Source: an uncultured Bacilli bacterium
Lineage (GTDB): Bacteria; Bacillota_I; Bacilli_A; RF39; UBA660
Assembly: GCA_944358495.1 (NCBI GenBank)
Contig: CALVRF010000003.1
Location: forward strand, 1 to 31,872
Direction of reading: 5' to 3'
Length of the DNA: 31,872 bases
Shown: one piece after another, positions 7,000 through 13,373 of the stretch
Layout: every line of letters begins with the position of its first letter
How positions within the stretch are numbered: position 1 is the first letter of the stretch
Position numbers and translations under genes: made by a program
Notes under the pieces: model-generated
The model's database searches: none
What the model was told of the DNA's origin: nothing
The model's input: the letters and a program-made list of their open reading frames with translations, nothing else

Positions 7000-7623
7000 A
7001 TGAAAAAAAATAGATTGGTCCACTGCGCAATTAAGGAATTGCAAGAAATATTTACCAAAATTTGCCTTAGTTATAAAGGACATTATTATGATATGGTGAC
7101 ATTAAATAGATATGAAAATTTTGATGGAGAAAATGGCGTTATTAAAACTGTAGTATTAAATGAAAAGATGCTTGATGTAAATGTTGTTCGGGCTTTAGAA
7201 AAACGTAAAAATGACCTACTAAATAGATTAGATAGTAATGAAAATTTAGAGTACTTAGCTGCTTTGGATACTAGTGGGTTTGTAAATGCTGATTCGATGG
7301 CCATAGTGATGTATAGAGGGGCCAAGATTGTTTTAAATGCTGATGGTAAATTTTGTTTAGAGGAAGATGCCGAAGATAGATTGGGACTTATGATAAATGA
7401 TGAAGTGTATGATGTTAAAGAGAAAAGACGAGTAAAGGTTCTTACAGATGATAATATAAAGTTAAATGATTTTTGTTTAAGATATGTCAAAATTGTACCC
7501 GAAGAGGTTTTGGAAATTGAGGATTACATGAGTTTAATGTTGGTAGGAAATGAGATTATTGGTATGGGTAATAAACCTAAGGTTGTAGTGGTTGGGAAAA
7601 CTATGGAATATTCAAATAATTGA
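7000..7623 (+). CDS. Uncharacterised protein between sufU and sufB
   Basis: I do not recognise this 207-residue soluble protein. It has no signal peptide or membrane helix. The first half is charged and alpha-helical (residues 1-85, rich in K, E, N and D). The second half looks beta-rich (SMAIVMYRGAKIVLNADGKF, then RRVKVLTDD, then LMLVGNEIIGMGNKPKVVVVG). It has three cysteines (C9, C22, and one each near 119 and 159 in the second half), not arranged as a known Fe-S motif. It starts 19 bases after sufU behind a GGGGAG ribosome site and ends 56 bases before sufB, so a link with Fe-S assembly is possible from position only. Confidence 0.6.
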   Translation: MKKNRLVHCAIKELQEIFTKICLSYKGHYYDMVTLNRYENFDGENGVIKTVVLNEKMLDVNVVRALEKRKNDLLNRLDSNENLEYLAALDTSGFVNADSMAIVMYRGAKIVLNADGKFCLEEDAEDRLGLMINDEVYDVKEKRRVKVLTDDNIKLNDFCLRYVKIVPEEVLEIEDYMSLMLVGNEIIGMGNKPKVVVVGKTMEYSNN

Positions 7624-7624
7624 T

Positions 7625-7661
7625 ATTCCCTCTTTTTATTTTTAGGGAATTTTAGTATAAT
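7625..7661 (+). promoter_or_regulatory. Weak hairpin and -10 element before sufB
   Basis: ATTCCCT (7625-7631) and AGGGAAT (7645-7651) form a 7-bp stem with a 13-base loop and a short T run. TATAAT follows at 7656-7661 with a poor -35 (TTTTTA). It may partly end the sufU transcript and restart at sufB. Confidence 0.35.
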
Positions 7662-7679
7662 AATGGTAGGTGAAAATAT

Positions 7680-8993
7680 ATGACAAAAGAACTAGGCCTT
7701 AGTAAAGAAAAAATAAAAGAAATTTCACAGATTAAAAATGAGCCAAAATGGATGACGGATTTTCGTTTGGAAGCTTATAGAGTATTTAAAGAAACACCTA
7801 ATCCTAATTTTGGCCCAGAATTAAAGATTGATTTTGATAAGATAAATTATTATAAAAAGGTTCAAGATGGGGCTAAAAGTAGCTGGGATAATGTGGCTTG
7901 TAATATTAAAAATACTTTTGAAAAAGTAGGATTAATTGAAGCGGAAAAAAAATATTTAGATGGCACACATGCGCAGTATGAAAGTGAAGTTGTCTATAGC
8001 AGTATGATTAAAGAGTTAGAAGATAAAAATGTTATTTTTTGTAGTACTGATGAGGCTTTACAAAAATATCCGGAGTTATTTAAAAAGTATTTTAATAAGT
8101 TAGTAAAGTATGATGAAAATAAATATACGGCTTTAAATGGGGCGGTATGGAGCGGCGGAACTTTTATTTATGTGCCGCCACATACGACGATTGATAGGCC
8201 ACTTCAAAGTTATTTTCGAATTGATACTAAGAATATGGGACAGTTTGAAAGAACGTTAATTATTGTCGATGATGATAGCCATGTTCATTATATGGAAGGC
8301 TGTACGGCAACTTATCATTTATCCGATTCGCTGCATGCGGCAGTTGTGGAAATATATGTCGGTAAAAATGCCAGCTGCCGATATACAACAATTCAAAACT
8401 GGGCTGATAATATTAATAATCTAGTGACCAAAAGAGCTTTAGTCTTAGAAAATGGAGTGATGGAGTGGATTGATGGTAATATTGGTTCAAAAATCAATAT
8501 GAAATATCCTTCTTGCATTTTAAAAGGCGAAGGTGCTGTTGGTAATTGTATTTCGATTGCGGTGGCTAAGGGTGAGCAGATTCAAGATGCTGGAGCGAAA
8601 ATGATTCATTTGGCTCCTAATACAACGAGTAAAATTATTAGTAAGTCAATCGCTGCTGATGGTGGCAATGCGAGTTATCGGGGAACGGTGCATATTGATA
8701 AAAATGCAATTAATTCTAAAAGTATCATAAAGTGTGATACAATTATCTTAGATGATAAATCAAAGAGTGATACCATACCAAAGAATATCGTCGAAAACAA
8801 TTCATCTTATTTAGAGCATGAAGCGACGGTTTCAAAGCTAGATGAGGATAAATTATTTTATTTAATGAGTAGGGGACTTGATGAAGAGAAAGCTCAAGAA
8901 TTATTAATTATGGGCTTTATCGAAGAATTTAGAGAAAGTCTACCAATGGAATATGCAGTGGAGCTTAATGCTTTACTTAAGAGTTATTTTTAA
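7680..8993 (+). CDS. sufB: Fe-S cluster assembly scaffold SufB
   Basis: A 437-residue SufB, part of the SufBCD complex that builds Fe-S clusters. Conserved signatures include the N-terminal EPKWMTDFRLEAY, TALNGAVWSGGTFIYVPP in the middle, HYMEGCTA, QNWADNINNLVTKRA, and the C-terminal IIKCDTIILDD with HEATVSKLDEDKLFYLMSRG and AQELLIMGFIEEF. The cysteine in the IKCD segment is the one expected to take part in cluster building. It is slightly shorter than the usual ~465 residues. sufC and sufD, normally beside it, are absent here. The following small gene starts 14 bases later. Confidence 0.97.
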   Translation: MTKELGLSKEKIKEISQIKNEPKWMTDFRLEAYRVFKETPNPNFGPELKIDFDKINYYKKVQDGAKSSWDNVACNIKNTFEKVGLIEAEKKYLDGTHAQYESEVVYSSMIKELEDKNVIFCSTDEALQKYPELFKKYFNKLVKYDENKYTALNGAVWSGGTFIYVPPHTTIDRPLQSYFRIDTKNMGQFERTLIIVDDDSHVHYMEGCTATYHLSDSLHAAVVEIYVGKNASCRYTTIQNWADNINNLVTKRALVLENGVMEWIDGNIGSKINMKYPSCILKGEGAVGNCISIAVAKGEQIQDAGAKMIHLAPNTTSKIISKSIAADGGNASYRGTVHIDKNAINSKSIIKCDTIILDDKSKSDTIPKNIVENNSSYLEHEATVSKLDEDKLFYLMSRGLDEEKAQELLIMGFIEEFRESLPMEYAVELNALLKSYF

Positions 8994-9007
8994 GGAGGAA
9001 ATGTACG

Positions 9008-9367
9008 ATGGAAAAGAAAAAAAGTGGGAAAATTAAAATTATCGTTATCTTGGTCATCTTAGTTATTTTAGTTGGAGCTTTAGTTGGGGGTTATTTGTGG
9101 TATCAAAACCATAATGAATCTTTGGAAGAAACGATGGCGGTGACGTCAGAGGATTATTTTGATAAGTATATGAGTGTGAATACAGGAGCTTCAGCTTATA
9201 AAGTTACATTAAAGATGCTTAAGGAAGCTAATAAAAATGGCGAAAACTATGAGTTAGATAATTTAGCTGATTGTGACGAAGATAAAACGGTGGCTACGGT
9301 TAATATCGATTATGCAACTGGTGAGGTTACAGAAACAACAATAAAGTTAGAATGCCCAATTTTCTAA
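9008..9367 (+). CDS. Small single-pass membrane protein of unknown function
   Basis: A 119-residue protein: a lysine-rich N-terminus (MEKKKSGKIK), one long hydrophobic helix (11-31), then an external or periplasm-facing domain of about 85 residues with two cysteines (in LADCDEDK and LECPIF) that could form a disulfide. The basic N-terminus and absence of a cleavage site suggest an N-in signal anchor. It follows sufB by 14 bases with an AAGGAGG site, so it is probably cotranscribed, but nothing links it to Fe-S assembly. Confidence 0.65.
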   Translation: MEKKKSGKIKIIVILVILVILVGALVGGYLWYQNHNESLEETMAVTSEDYFDKYMSVNTGASAYKVTLKMLKEANKNGENYELDNLADCDEDKTVATVNIDYATGEVTETTIKLECPIF

Positions 9368-9412
9368 ATTGGTGTGGTTTGAAACTTTAAAAACTAGAAA
9401 TTGTCTATAACG

Positions 9413-9458
9413 AAAATAGGAAAACTAAGGGTTTTTAGACCATGGTTTTCCTATTTTT
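9413..9458 (+). terminator. Long hairpin between the small membrane gene and ssb
   Basis: AAAATAGGAAAAC (9413-9425) pairs perfectly with GTTTTCCTATTTT (9445-9457), 13 bp with a 19-base loop, ending in a short T run. It may end the sufB transcript; the large loop is unusual for a terminator. Confidence 0.55.
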
Positions 9459-9463
9459 GGCGT

Positions 9464-9492
9464 TTGCGTCCTTTTGGTTTAACTGTTATAGT
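9464..9492 (+). promoter_or_regulatory. Promoter of ssb
   Basis: TTGCGT (9464-9469) and TATAGT (9487-9492) are 17 bases apart, 23 bases before the ATG. Confidence 0.45.
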
Positions 9493-9514
9493 TAAGGCGG
9501 AAGGAGGAAATATT

Positions 9515-9841
9515 ATGTTAAATCAAACAGTTTTAGTTGGGAGACTAGCTAATGAGCCGGAGCTTTATGAGACGGAAACGGGTAAGAAAGTTGCACGTAT
9601 TACATTAGCGGTTCCACGTAGTTATAAGAATGTAAATGGGGAATATGACACCGATTTTATTGGGTGTAAGTTATGGCAAGGTGTTGCTCAAAGTACGACG
9701 GATTATTGCCGAAAAGGTGATTTGATTGGTGTAAAAGGCCGCATTCAAACAAGTCGTTATCAAACGGATGATGGCGAACGTTTTATTACGGAAGTCATTG
9801 CGGAAAAAGTGACATTTTTATCAAGTAAAAAGCAAGACTAG
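9515..9841 (+). CDS. ssb: Short single-stranded DNA-binding protein
   Basis: The start is ATG 9515 behind AGGAGG (9502-9507); this gives 108 residues beginning MLNQTVLVGRLANEPEL. A longer frame upstream runs through the hairpin and is not used. The OB fold is complete, with TGKKVARITLAVPRSY, DFIGCKLWQGVAQ and KGDLIGVKGRIQTSRYQ. It stops right after the OB fold (FLSSKKQD), so the acidic C-terminal tail that recruits repair and replication proteins is missing. This matches the small SsbB-like type linked to DNA uptake or a secondary SSB, and a main ssb gene is expected elsewhere. The stop overlaps the convergent XRE gene by four bases. Confidence 0.9.
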   Translation: MLNQTVLVGRLANEPELYETETGKKVARITLAVPRSYKNVNGEYDTDFIGCKLWQGVAQSTTDYCRKGDLIGVKGRIQTSRYQTDDGERFITEVIAEKVTFLSSKKQD

Positions 9842-9852
9842 TTCTTGCTTTT
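9828..9852. terminator. Bidirectional terminator between ssb and an XRE gene
   Basis: AAAAGCAAGA (9828-9837) and TCTTGCTTTT (9843-9852) form a perfect 10-bp stem with a 5-base loop, flanked by A and T runs on both sides. Both stop codons lie in the loop region. Confidence 0.85.
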
Positions 9853-10071
9853 AGCTTTAGTAATCCCTAATAATTCATCTTTGAATTCATCATAGAAAAT
9901 TTTATCGGGTTTTGTTCCTAAAATATAGGCGATTTTCATAGCCATAGGATATGAAAGACGTCTTTTTTTATTTTCAATTTGCCAATAAAACGGTTTACTA
10001 ATATTCAATTTTTCGGCCATTTCTTTACAGCTTAAATGTTTTTTCTTTCTTATTTTTTTTAATTCGACCAT
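9838..10071 (-). CDS. XRE-family transcriptional regulator (XRE-A)
   Basis: A 77-residue protein that is little more than a Cro/CI-type helix-turn-helix: MVELKKIRKKKHLSCKEMAE, then LNISKPFYWQIENKKRRLSYPMAMKIAYIL at about 22-51, and a basic tail. No ligand or dimer domain is present. An AGGAGG site precedes the ATG. Its promoter on the minus strand has the palindrome TTAAC-N5-GTTAA exactly in the spacer, so repression by itself or by the neighbouring XRE proteins is likely. It is divergent from XRE-B, the arrangement of a Cro/CI switch, but no phage genes are near. Confidence 0.85.
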   Translation of the reverse strand: MVELKKIRKKKHLSCKEMAEKLNISKPFYWQIENKKRRLSYPMAMKIAYILGTKPDKIFYDEFKDELLGITKAKSKN

Positions 10072-10098
10072 TTTTTTCCTCCTATCTCTTTATAATCC

Positions 10099-10127
10099 AT
10101 TATATATTAACTTTGCGTTAATTTCAA
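10099..10127 (-). promoter_or_regulatory. Promoter of XRE-A with an operator in the spacer
   Basis: On the minus strand TTGAAA (10122-10127) and TATAAT (10099-10104) are 17 bases apart. The palindrome TTAAC-TTTGC-GTTAA (10107-10121) fills the spacer. Confidence 0.75.
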
Positions 10128-10136
10128 GAAAAAAGA

Positions 10137-10184
10137 TAACTTAAAGTTAATATTGATGAAGTGACGTTTTATGGTTGTTATAAT
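10137..10184 (+). promoter_or_regulatory. Operator-like palindrome and extended -10 promoter of XRE-B
   Basis: TAACTT-A-AAGTTA (10137-10149) is a 13-base palindrome. An extended -10 (TG-n-TATAAT, 10176-10184) follows without a good -35. Confidence 0.55.
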
Positions 10185-10204
10185 GAACATAATGAGAGGT
10201 CTTG

Positions 10205-10567
10205 GTGAATAACATGATTGGTGAAAGACTTAAAAAAGCACGGCTTGATGCGAAATTAACACAAGAGACTTTGGGGATGATGGTAGGAGTTAGTTCATCG
10301 GCTATTTCTCAATATGAAAATGAAGAGCGTTCTCCTAGTTTGGATGTGTTTTTACGAATTATTGATATTTTGCACGTAACACCAGAATATGTTTTAGGTC
10401 GAGATCTTAGTGTTACTAGTGACAACACTGATTATGTTATTCATTTAGCAAAGGAAGATATTAAAATTATTAATGAAATAAAAAAATATAATAGTTTATA
10501 TCGTAAATTAGTTATGGAAACTGAAAAAGTAGTATCTGCTTGGAATAAAAGAATAGGCAAAAGTTAA
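10205..10567 (+). CDS. XRE-family transcriptional regulator (XRE-B)
   Basis: The most likely start is GTG 10205, five bases after GAGAGG; TTG 10202 and ATG 10214 are in frame. From GTG 10205 it is 120 residues. The N-terminal helix-turn-helix reads IGERLKKARLDAKLTQ, then VGVSSSAISQYENEERSPSLDVFLRIIDIL. The C-terminal half (from about residue 76) is a short helical domain with DNTDYVIHLAKEDIKIINEI. The same pattern occurs in the next gene (DETDYVVKLPKRDLEILSEL), so the two are tandem duplicates. The end is a terminator containing further GTTAAC sites. Target genes are unknown. Confidence 0.85.
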   Translation: MNNMIGERLKKARLDAKLTQETLGMMVGVSSSAISQYENEERSPSLDVFLRIIDILHVTPEYVLGRDLSVTSDNTDYVIHLAKEDIKIINEIKKYNSLYRKLVMETEKVVSAWNKRIGKS

Positions 10568-10593
10568 CTTTAAGTGAAATGTTAACTTTTTTT
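10559..10593 (+). terminator. Terminator of XRE-B carrying GTTAAC sites
   Basis: AAAAGTTAAC (10559-10568) and GTTAACTTTT (10581-10590) pair perfectly with a 12-base loop, then TTT. AAGTTAACTT (10561-10570) is itself a palindrome like the operators upstream. Confidence 0.75.
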
Positions 10594-10603
10594 GTTTGCA
10601 TTT

Positions 10604-10623
10604 TGTTATAATATCGTTAACGA
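10604..10623 (+). promoter_or_regulatory. Extended -10 promoter and palindrome of XRE-C
   Basis: TG-n-TATAAT (10604-10612) is followed by the palindrome TCGTTAACGA (10614-10623), which would cover the transcription start. Confidence 0.6.
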
Positions 10624-10640
10624 GGAGATAACGTGATAAT

Positions 10641-11000
10641 ATGAATAAAATTAATGGAAGATTATTAAGTGAGGTAAGAAAAAGCAAGGGACTATCACAG
10701 GATGATTTGGCTAGAAAAATTGGTGTGTCTAAAGTATCTATTTGTTGGTATGAAAGTGGTGATAGAACACCGACTTTGGAGAACTTTCTAAAACTAGCAG
10801 ATACTTTGAACATATCGCTTGACGAATTATCTGGTCGTGAAGTTAATGTGGTAGCTGAAGATGAAACTGACTATGTTGTTAAATTACCAAAAAGAGATTT
10901 AGAAATTTTAAGTGAGCTTAAACATTATCCGAAATTGTATGATAGGCTATATGCGAATCCAGTGAGGATAGCTAAGTTAATTGATAAAAGAATGCGTTAA
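10641..11000 (+). CDS. XRE-family transcriptional regulator (XRE-C)
   Basis: A 119-residue paralogue of the preceding gene, same length and same two-domain plan: helix-turn-helix at about 7-60 (INGRLLSEVRKSKGLSQ, IGVSKVSICWYESGDRTPTLENFLKLADTL) and the C-terminal DETDYVVKLPKRDLEILSEL with KLYDRLYANP. The AGGAG site lies about 12 bases before the ATG, a long distance. The recognition helix differs (SKVSICW against SSAISQY), so the two may read different bases or the same palindrome with different strength. It has its own promoter and terminator. Confidence 0.88.
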   Translation: MNKINGRLLSEVRKSKGLSQDDLARKIGVSKVSICWYESGDRTPTLENFLKLADTLNISLDELSGREVNVVAEDETDYVVKLPKRDLEILSELKHYPKLYDRLYANPVRIAKLIDKRMR

Positions 11001-11026
11001 GAAGACTTTAAAAGTTTTCTTTTTTT
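11000..11026 (+). terminator. Terminator of XRE-C
   Basis: AGAAGACT (11000-11007) pairs with AGTTTTCT (11013-11020) with one G-T wobble and a 5-base loop, then a T run. Confidence 0.7.
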
Positions 11027-11059
11027 GTGCCTTTGTTATAATAATTTGTTATAAAAATA

Positions 11060-11068
11060 TGGTATAAT
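11060..11068 (+). promoter_or_regulatory. Extended -10 promoter of the nucleoside phosphorylase operon
   Basis: TG-n-TATAAT (11060-11068) stands 51 bases before the ATG; no clear -35. Confidence 0.5.
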
Positions 11069-11118
11069 TATTTATGTGGGTCGTACTAGATAATGTATTT
11101 GGCAAGAAAGGTGATAAA

Positions 11119-12384
11119 ATGGATATTTTAGAAATTATTGAAAAGAAAAGTAATGGCATAGAGTTAAATAAAGCCGAAATAGATTTTGCAGTTATGGGGT
11201 ATGTCAATGGTGAAATCCCAGATTATCAAATGAGTGCTTTATTAATGGCGATTAAACTTAAAGGTATGACGGACAAAGAAATTATTGATTTAACCGATGT
11301 AATGTTACATAGCGGTGATGTGATTGAATTAGGTTTTGATTCAATAGATAAGCATTCGACAGGTGGCGTTGGTGATAAAACGACGATTGTTTTGGCTCCT
11401 TTGATGGCTGCTTTAGGAGTGAAAATTGCCAAAATGAGCGGTCGTGGTCTAGGCCATACTGGCGGAACGATTGATAAATTAGAATCTATTCCTGGTTTTC
11501 AAACAAGTATGACTTTAGAGAACTTAGAAAAGCAGGTTGATGATATCGGGGTGGCATTAGTAAGCCAAATGGGTAATTTATGTCCAGCTGATAAAAAGAT
11601 TTATGCCCTTAGAGATGTGACTTCGACGGTAGATTCAATTCCTTTAATTGCCTCTAGCATTATGAGTAAAAAATTAGCTAGCGGAGCTTCGAAAATTGTT
11701 ATTGATTTAAAAGTTGGCAATGGAGCTTTGATGACTACTTTATCAGAAGCTAAAGAATTGGCTAGAGTGATGGTTAAAATTGGTCAGTTAAGTGGTAAAG
11801 AGACAATATGCGTACTTACTAATATGGATGAGCCGTTGGGATATGCAGTCGGCAATGCACTTGAAGTATTAGAAAGCATTGCTACTTTAAAAGGAAATGG
11901 CCCAGATGATTTAAATGACTTAGTTATTAATTTAGGATCACTTATGTTATATTTAGATAAAGGAACACCGATCGAAGAAGCGATTGAGTATGTAGAAAAC
12001 GCTTTAAAGATGGGATCTGGTTATGAAAAATTAGAGGAATTAGTTAAATATCAAAATGGTGATTTAGCTGGCATTAAAGTTACTGATAAAACGGTGGAAG
12101 TTCTTTCAGATAAAGATGGTTATATTAAACATATTGATACTTTGAAAATTGGGGAAATTGCTCGTAAATTAGGTGCTGGTAGATTAACTAAGAATGATGT
12201 TATTAATCCGGCTGTGGGAATGGTGTTACATAAAAAGATTGGTGATAAAGTCCTTAATGGTGAAAGTTTAGTGACTGTTTATTATGATGATAAGCCCGTT
12301 ATTGTTAGTGATGTCTTAGATGCCTTTACTTTTAGTGAGAATGAGGTTAGTAAACCAGAATTAATTTATGAAATTATTAAATAA
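11119..12384 (+). CDS. pdp: Pyrimidine-nucleoside phosphorylase
   Basis: The chosen start is ATG 11119 behind AAAGGTG; an in-frame upstream start (11074) lacks a ribosome site and the family begins at MDILEIIEKK. The 421-residue enzyme splits uridine, thymidine and deoxyuridine with phosphate. Visible are the helical N-terminus, the phosphate-binding KHSTGGVGDK (78-87), the family signature SGRGLGHTGGTIDKLE (107-122) and the C-terminal alpha/beta lobe with LGAGR and VGMVLHKKIGDKV. It is close to the usual 430-440 residues. It is followed after 18 bases by an ADP-ribosylglycohydrolase, probably cotranscribed. Confidence 0.95.
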   Translation: MDILEIIEKKSNGIELNKAEIDFAVMGYVNGEIPDYQMSALLMAIKLKGMTDKEIIDLTDVMLHSGDVIELGFDSIDKHSTGGVGDKTTIVLAPLMAALGVKIAKMSGRGLGHTGGTIDKLESIPGFQTSMTLENLEKQVDDIGVALVSQMGNLCPADKKIYALRDVTSTVDSIPLIASSIMSKKLASGASKIVIDLKVGNGALMTTLSEAKELARVMVKIGQLSGKETICVLTNMDEPLGYAVGNALEVLESIATLKGNGPDDLNDLVINLGSLMLYLDKGTPIEEAIEYVENALKMGSGYEKLEELVKYQNGDLAGIKVTDKTVEVLSDKDGYIKHIDTLKIGEIARKLGAGRLTKNDVINPAVGMVLHKKIGDKVLNGESLVTVYYDDKPVIVSDVLDAFTFSENEVSKPELIYEIIK

Positions 12385-12402
12385 CTTAATGGAAGTGATG
12401 GG

Positions 12403-13341
12403 ATGAAGAAAATAAAAGCAGGATATTATGGATTTTTAGTTGGTGATGCGATGGGAGTTCCACTTGAATTTGCTAGCCGTGAAGAATTGGTTAAAAGGCC
12501 GGTTACGACGATGCTAGATAACGAAAATTATAAGCTTCCAGCAGGTTCTTGGTCAGATGATAGTTCGATGCTGATTGCGACAATGTCATCAATTATGGCT
12601 AAAAAACAAGTTGATTGTCGAGATATTATGGAGAAAATTATTGAATGGATTGATTTTGGTAAATATACATCAACTGGTGAAGCTTTTGATATTGGAAGAA
12701 CTTGTTTAAAAGCGGTTGAAAGATATAAAACTGGCATTCCGGTGATAGAAGCGGGGATGGAAGGAATCAATTTTAATGGCAATGGTTCACTAGTGAGAAT
12801 GATACCGATAGCTTTTTATGCTTTTATGACGAAGATGACAGAGGATGAAATTATCGATATGGTTTGTGATGTTTCGTCACTGACACATCGTCATGAAATT
12901 AGTTGTTTAGGTTGTTATATTTTAGCAAGGTATACCATGTTTTTATTAGAAGGTTTTGATGCTTTTGCTAGTTATGAAAAGATAAAAAAATTAGATTATT
13001 CAGCTTTTGCTGATGAAAGTATAAAAGCATATGAGCGCTTATTATTTGATAACGTTATCGATTATTCTTTAAATAATATTTCCTCAACTGGTTATGTTGT
13101 TGATACTCTAGAGGCGGTTATTTGGTGTGTATGTAATACTGAAAATTTTGAGCAAGCAGTTATTGGGGCTATTAATTTAGGTGGTGATGCTGATACGATT
13201 GGGGCTTTGACTGGAGCTTTGGCGGGTATTATTTACGGATATGATGATATTCCTAAAGCTTGGATTAATAAACTACAAAAAAGAGATTATTTGAAATTAG
13301 TTTATGTTTCTTTTATTAAGACTTTAAATAATTTAGACTAG
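12403..13341 (+). CDS. ADP-ribosylglycohydrolase family protein
   Basis: A 312-residue all-helical protein of the DraG/ARH family. The two metal-binding motifs are complete: SDDSSM (51-56) after the GDAMGVPLEF start, and GGDADTIGA (260-268) before LTGALAGIIYG. Together they bind two Mg2+ ions that position the ADP-ribosyl bond. Family members remove ADP-ribose from proteins or small molecules. Cotranscription with pdp suggests a part in nucleoside or ADP-ribose salvage here, an inference from position. It starts 18 bases after pdp. Confidence 0.92.
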   Translation: MKKIKAGYYGFLVGDAMGVPLEFASREELVKRPVTTMLDNENYKLPAGSWSDDSSMLIATMSSIMAKKQVDCRDIMEKIIEWIDFGKYTSTGEAFDIGRTCLKAVERYKTGIPVIEAGMEGINFNGNGSLVRMIPIAFYAFMTKMTEDEIIDMVCDVSSLTHRHEISCLGCYILARYTMFLLEGFDAFASYEKIKKLDYSAFADESIKAYERLLFDNVIDYSLNNISSTGYVVDTLEAVIWCVCNTENFEQAVIGAINLGGDADTIGALTGALAGIIYGYDDIPKAWINKLQKRDYLKLVYVSFIKTLNNLD

Positions 13342-13357
13342 TTATAGCTAGTTTTTT
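13337..13357 (+). terminator. Weak terminator after the ADP-ribosylglycohydrolase gene
   Basis: ACTAG (13337-13341) and CTAGT (13348-13352) form a 5-bp stem followed by TTTTTT. Short, so read-through into the DUF2779 gene is likely. Confidence 0.4.
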
Positions 13358-13373
13358 GTGTATGGGTGATGAT

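Noticed and set aside
9401..9514. A longer SSB start at 9401
   Set aside because: It runs through a 13-bp hairpin and the promoter; the ribosome site and family start point to ATG 9515.
10072..11000. The XRE genes as part of a prophage
   Set aside because: No integrase, structural or lysis gene is nearby and both sides are housekeeping genes.
12403..13341. A functional link between the ADP-ribosylglycohydrolase and the Thoeris system
   Set aside because: They are 10 kb apart with housekeeping genes between; the shared ADP-ribose chemistry is not enough.
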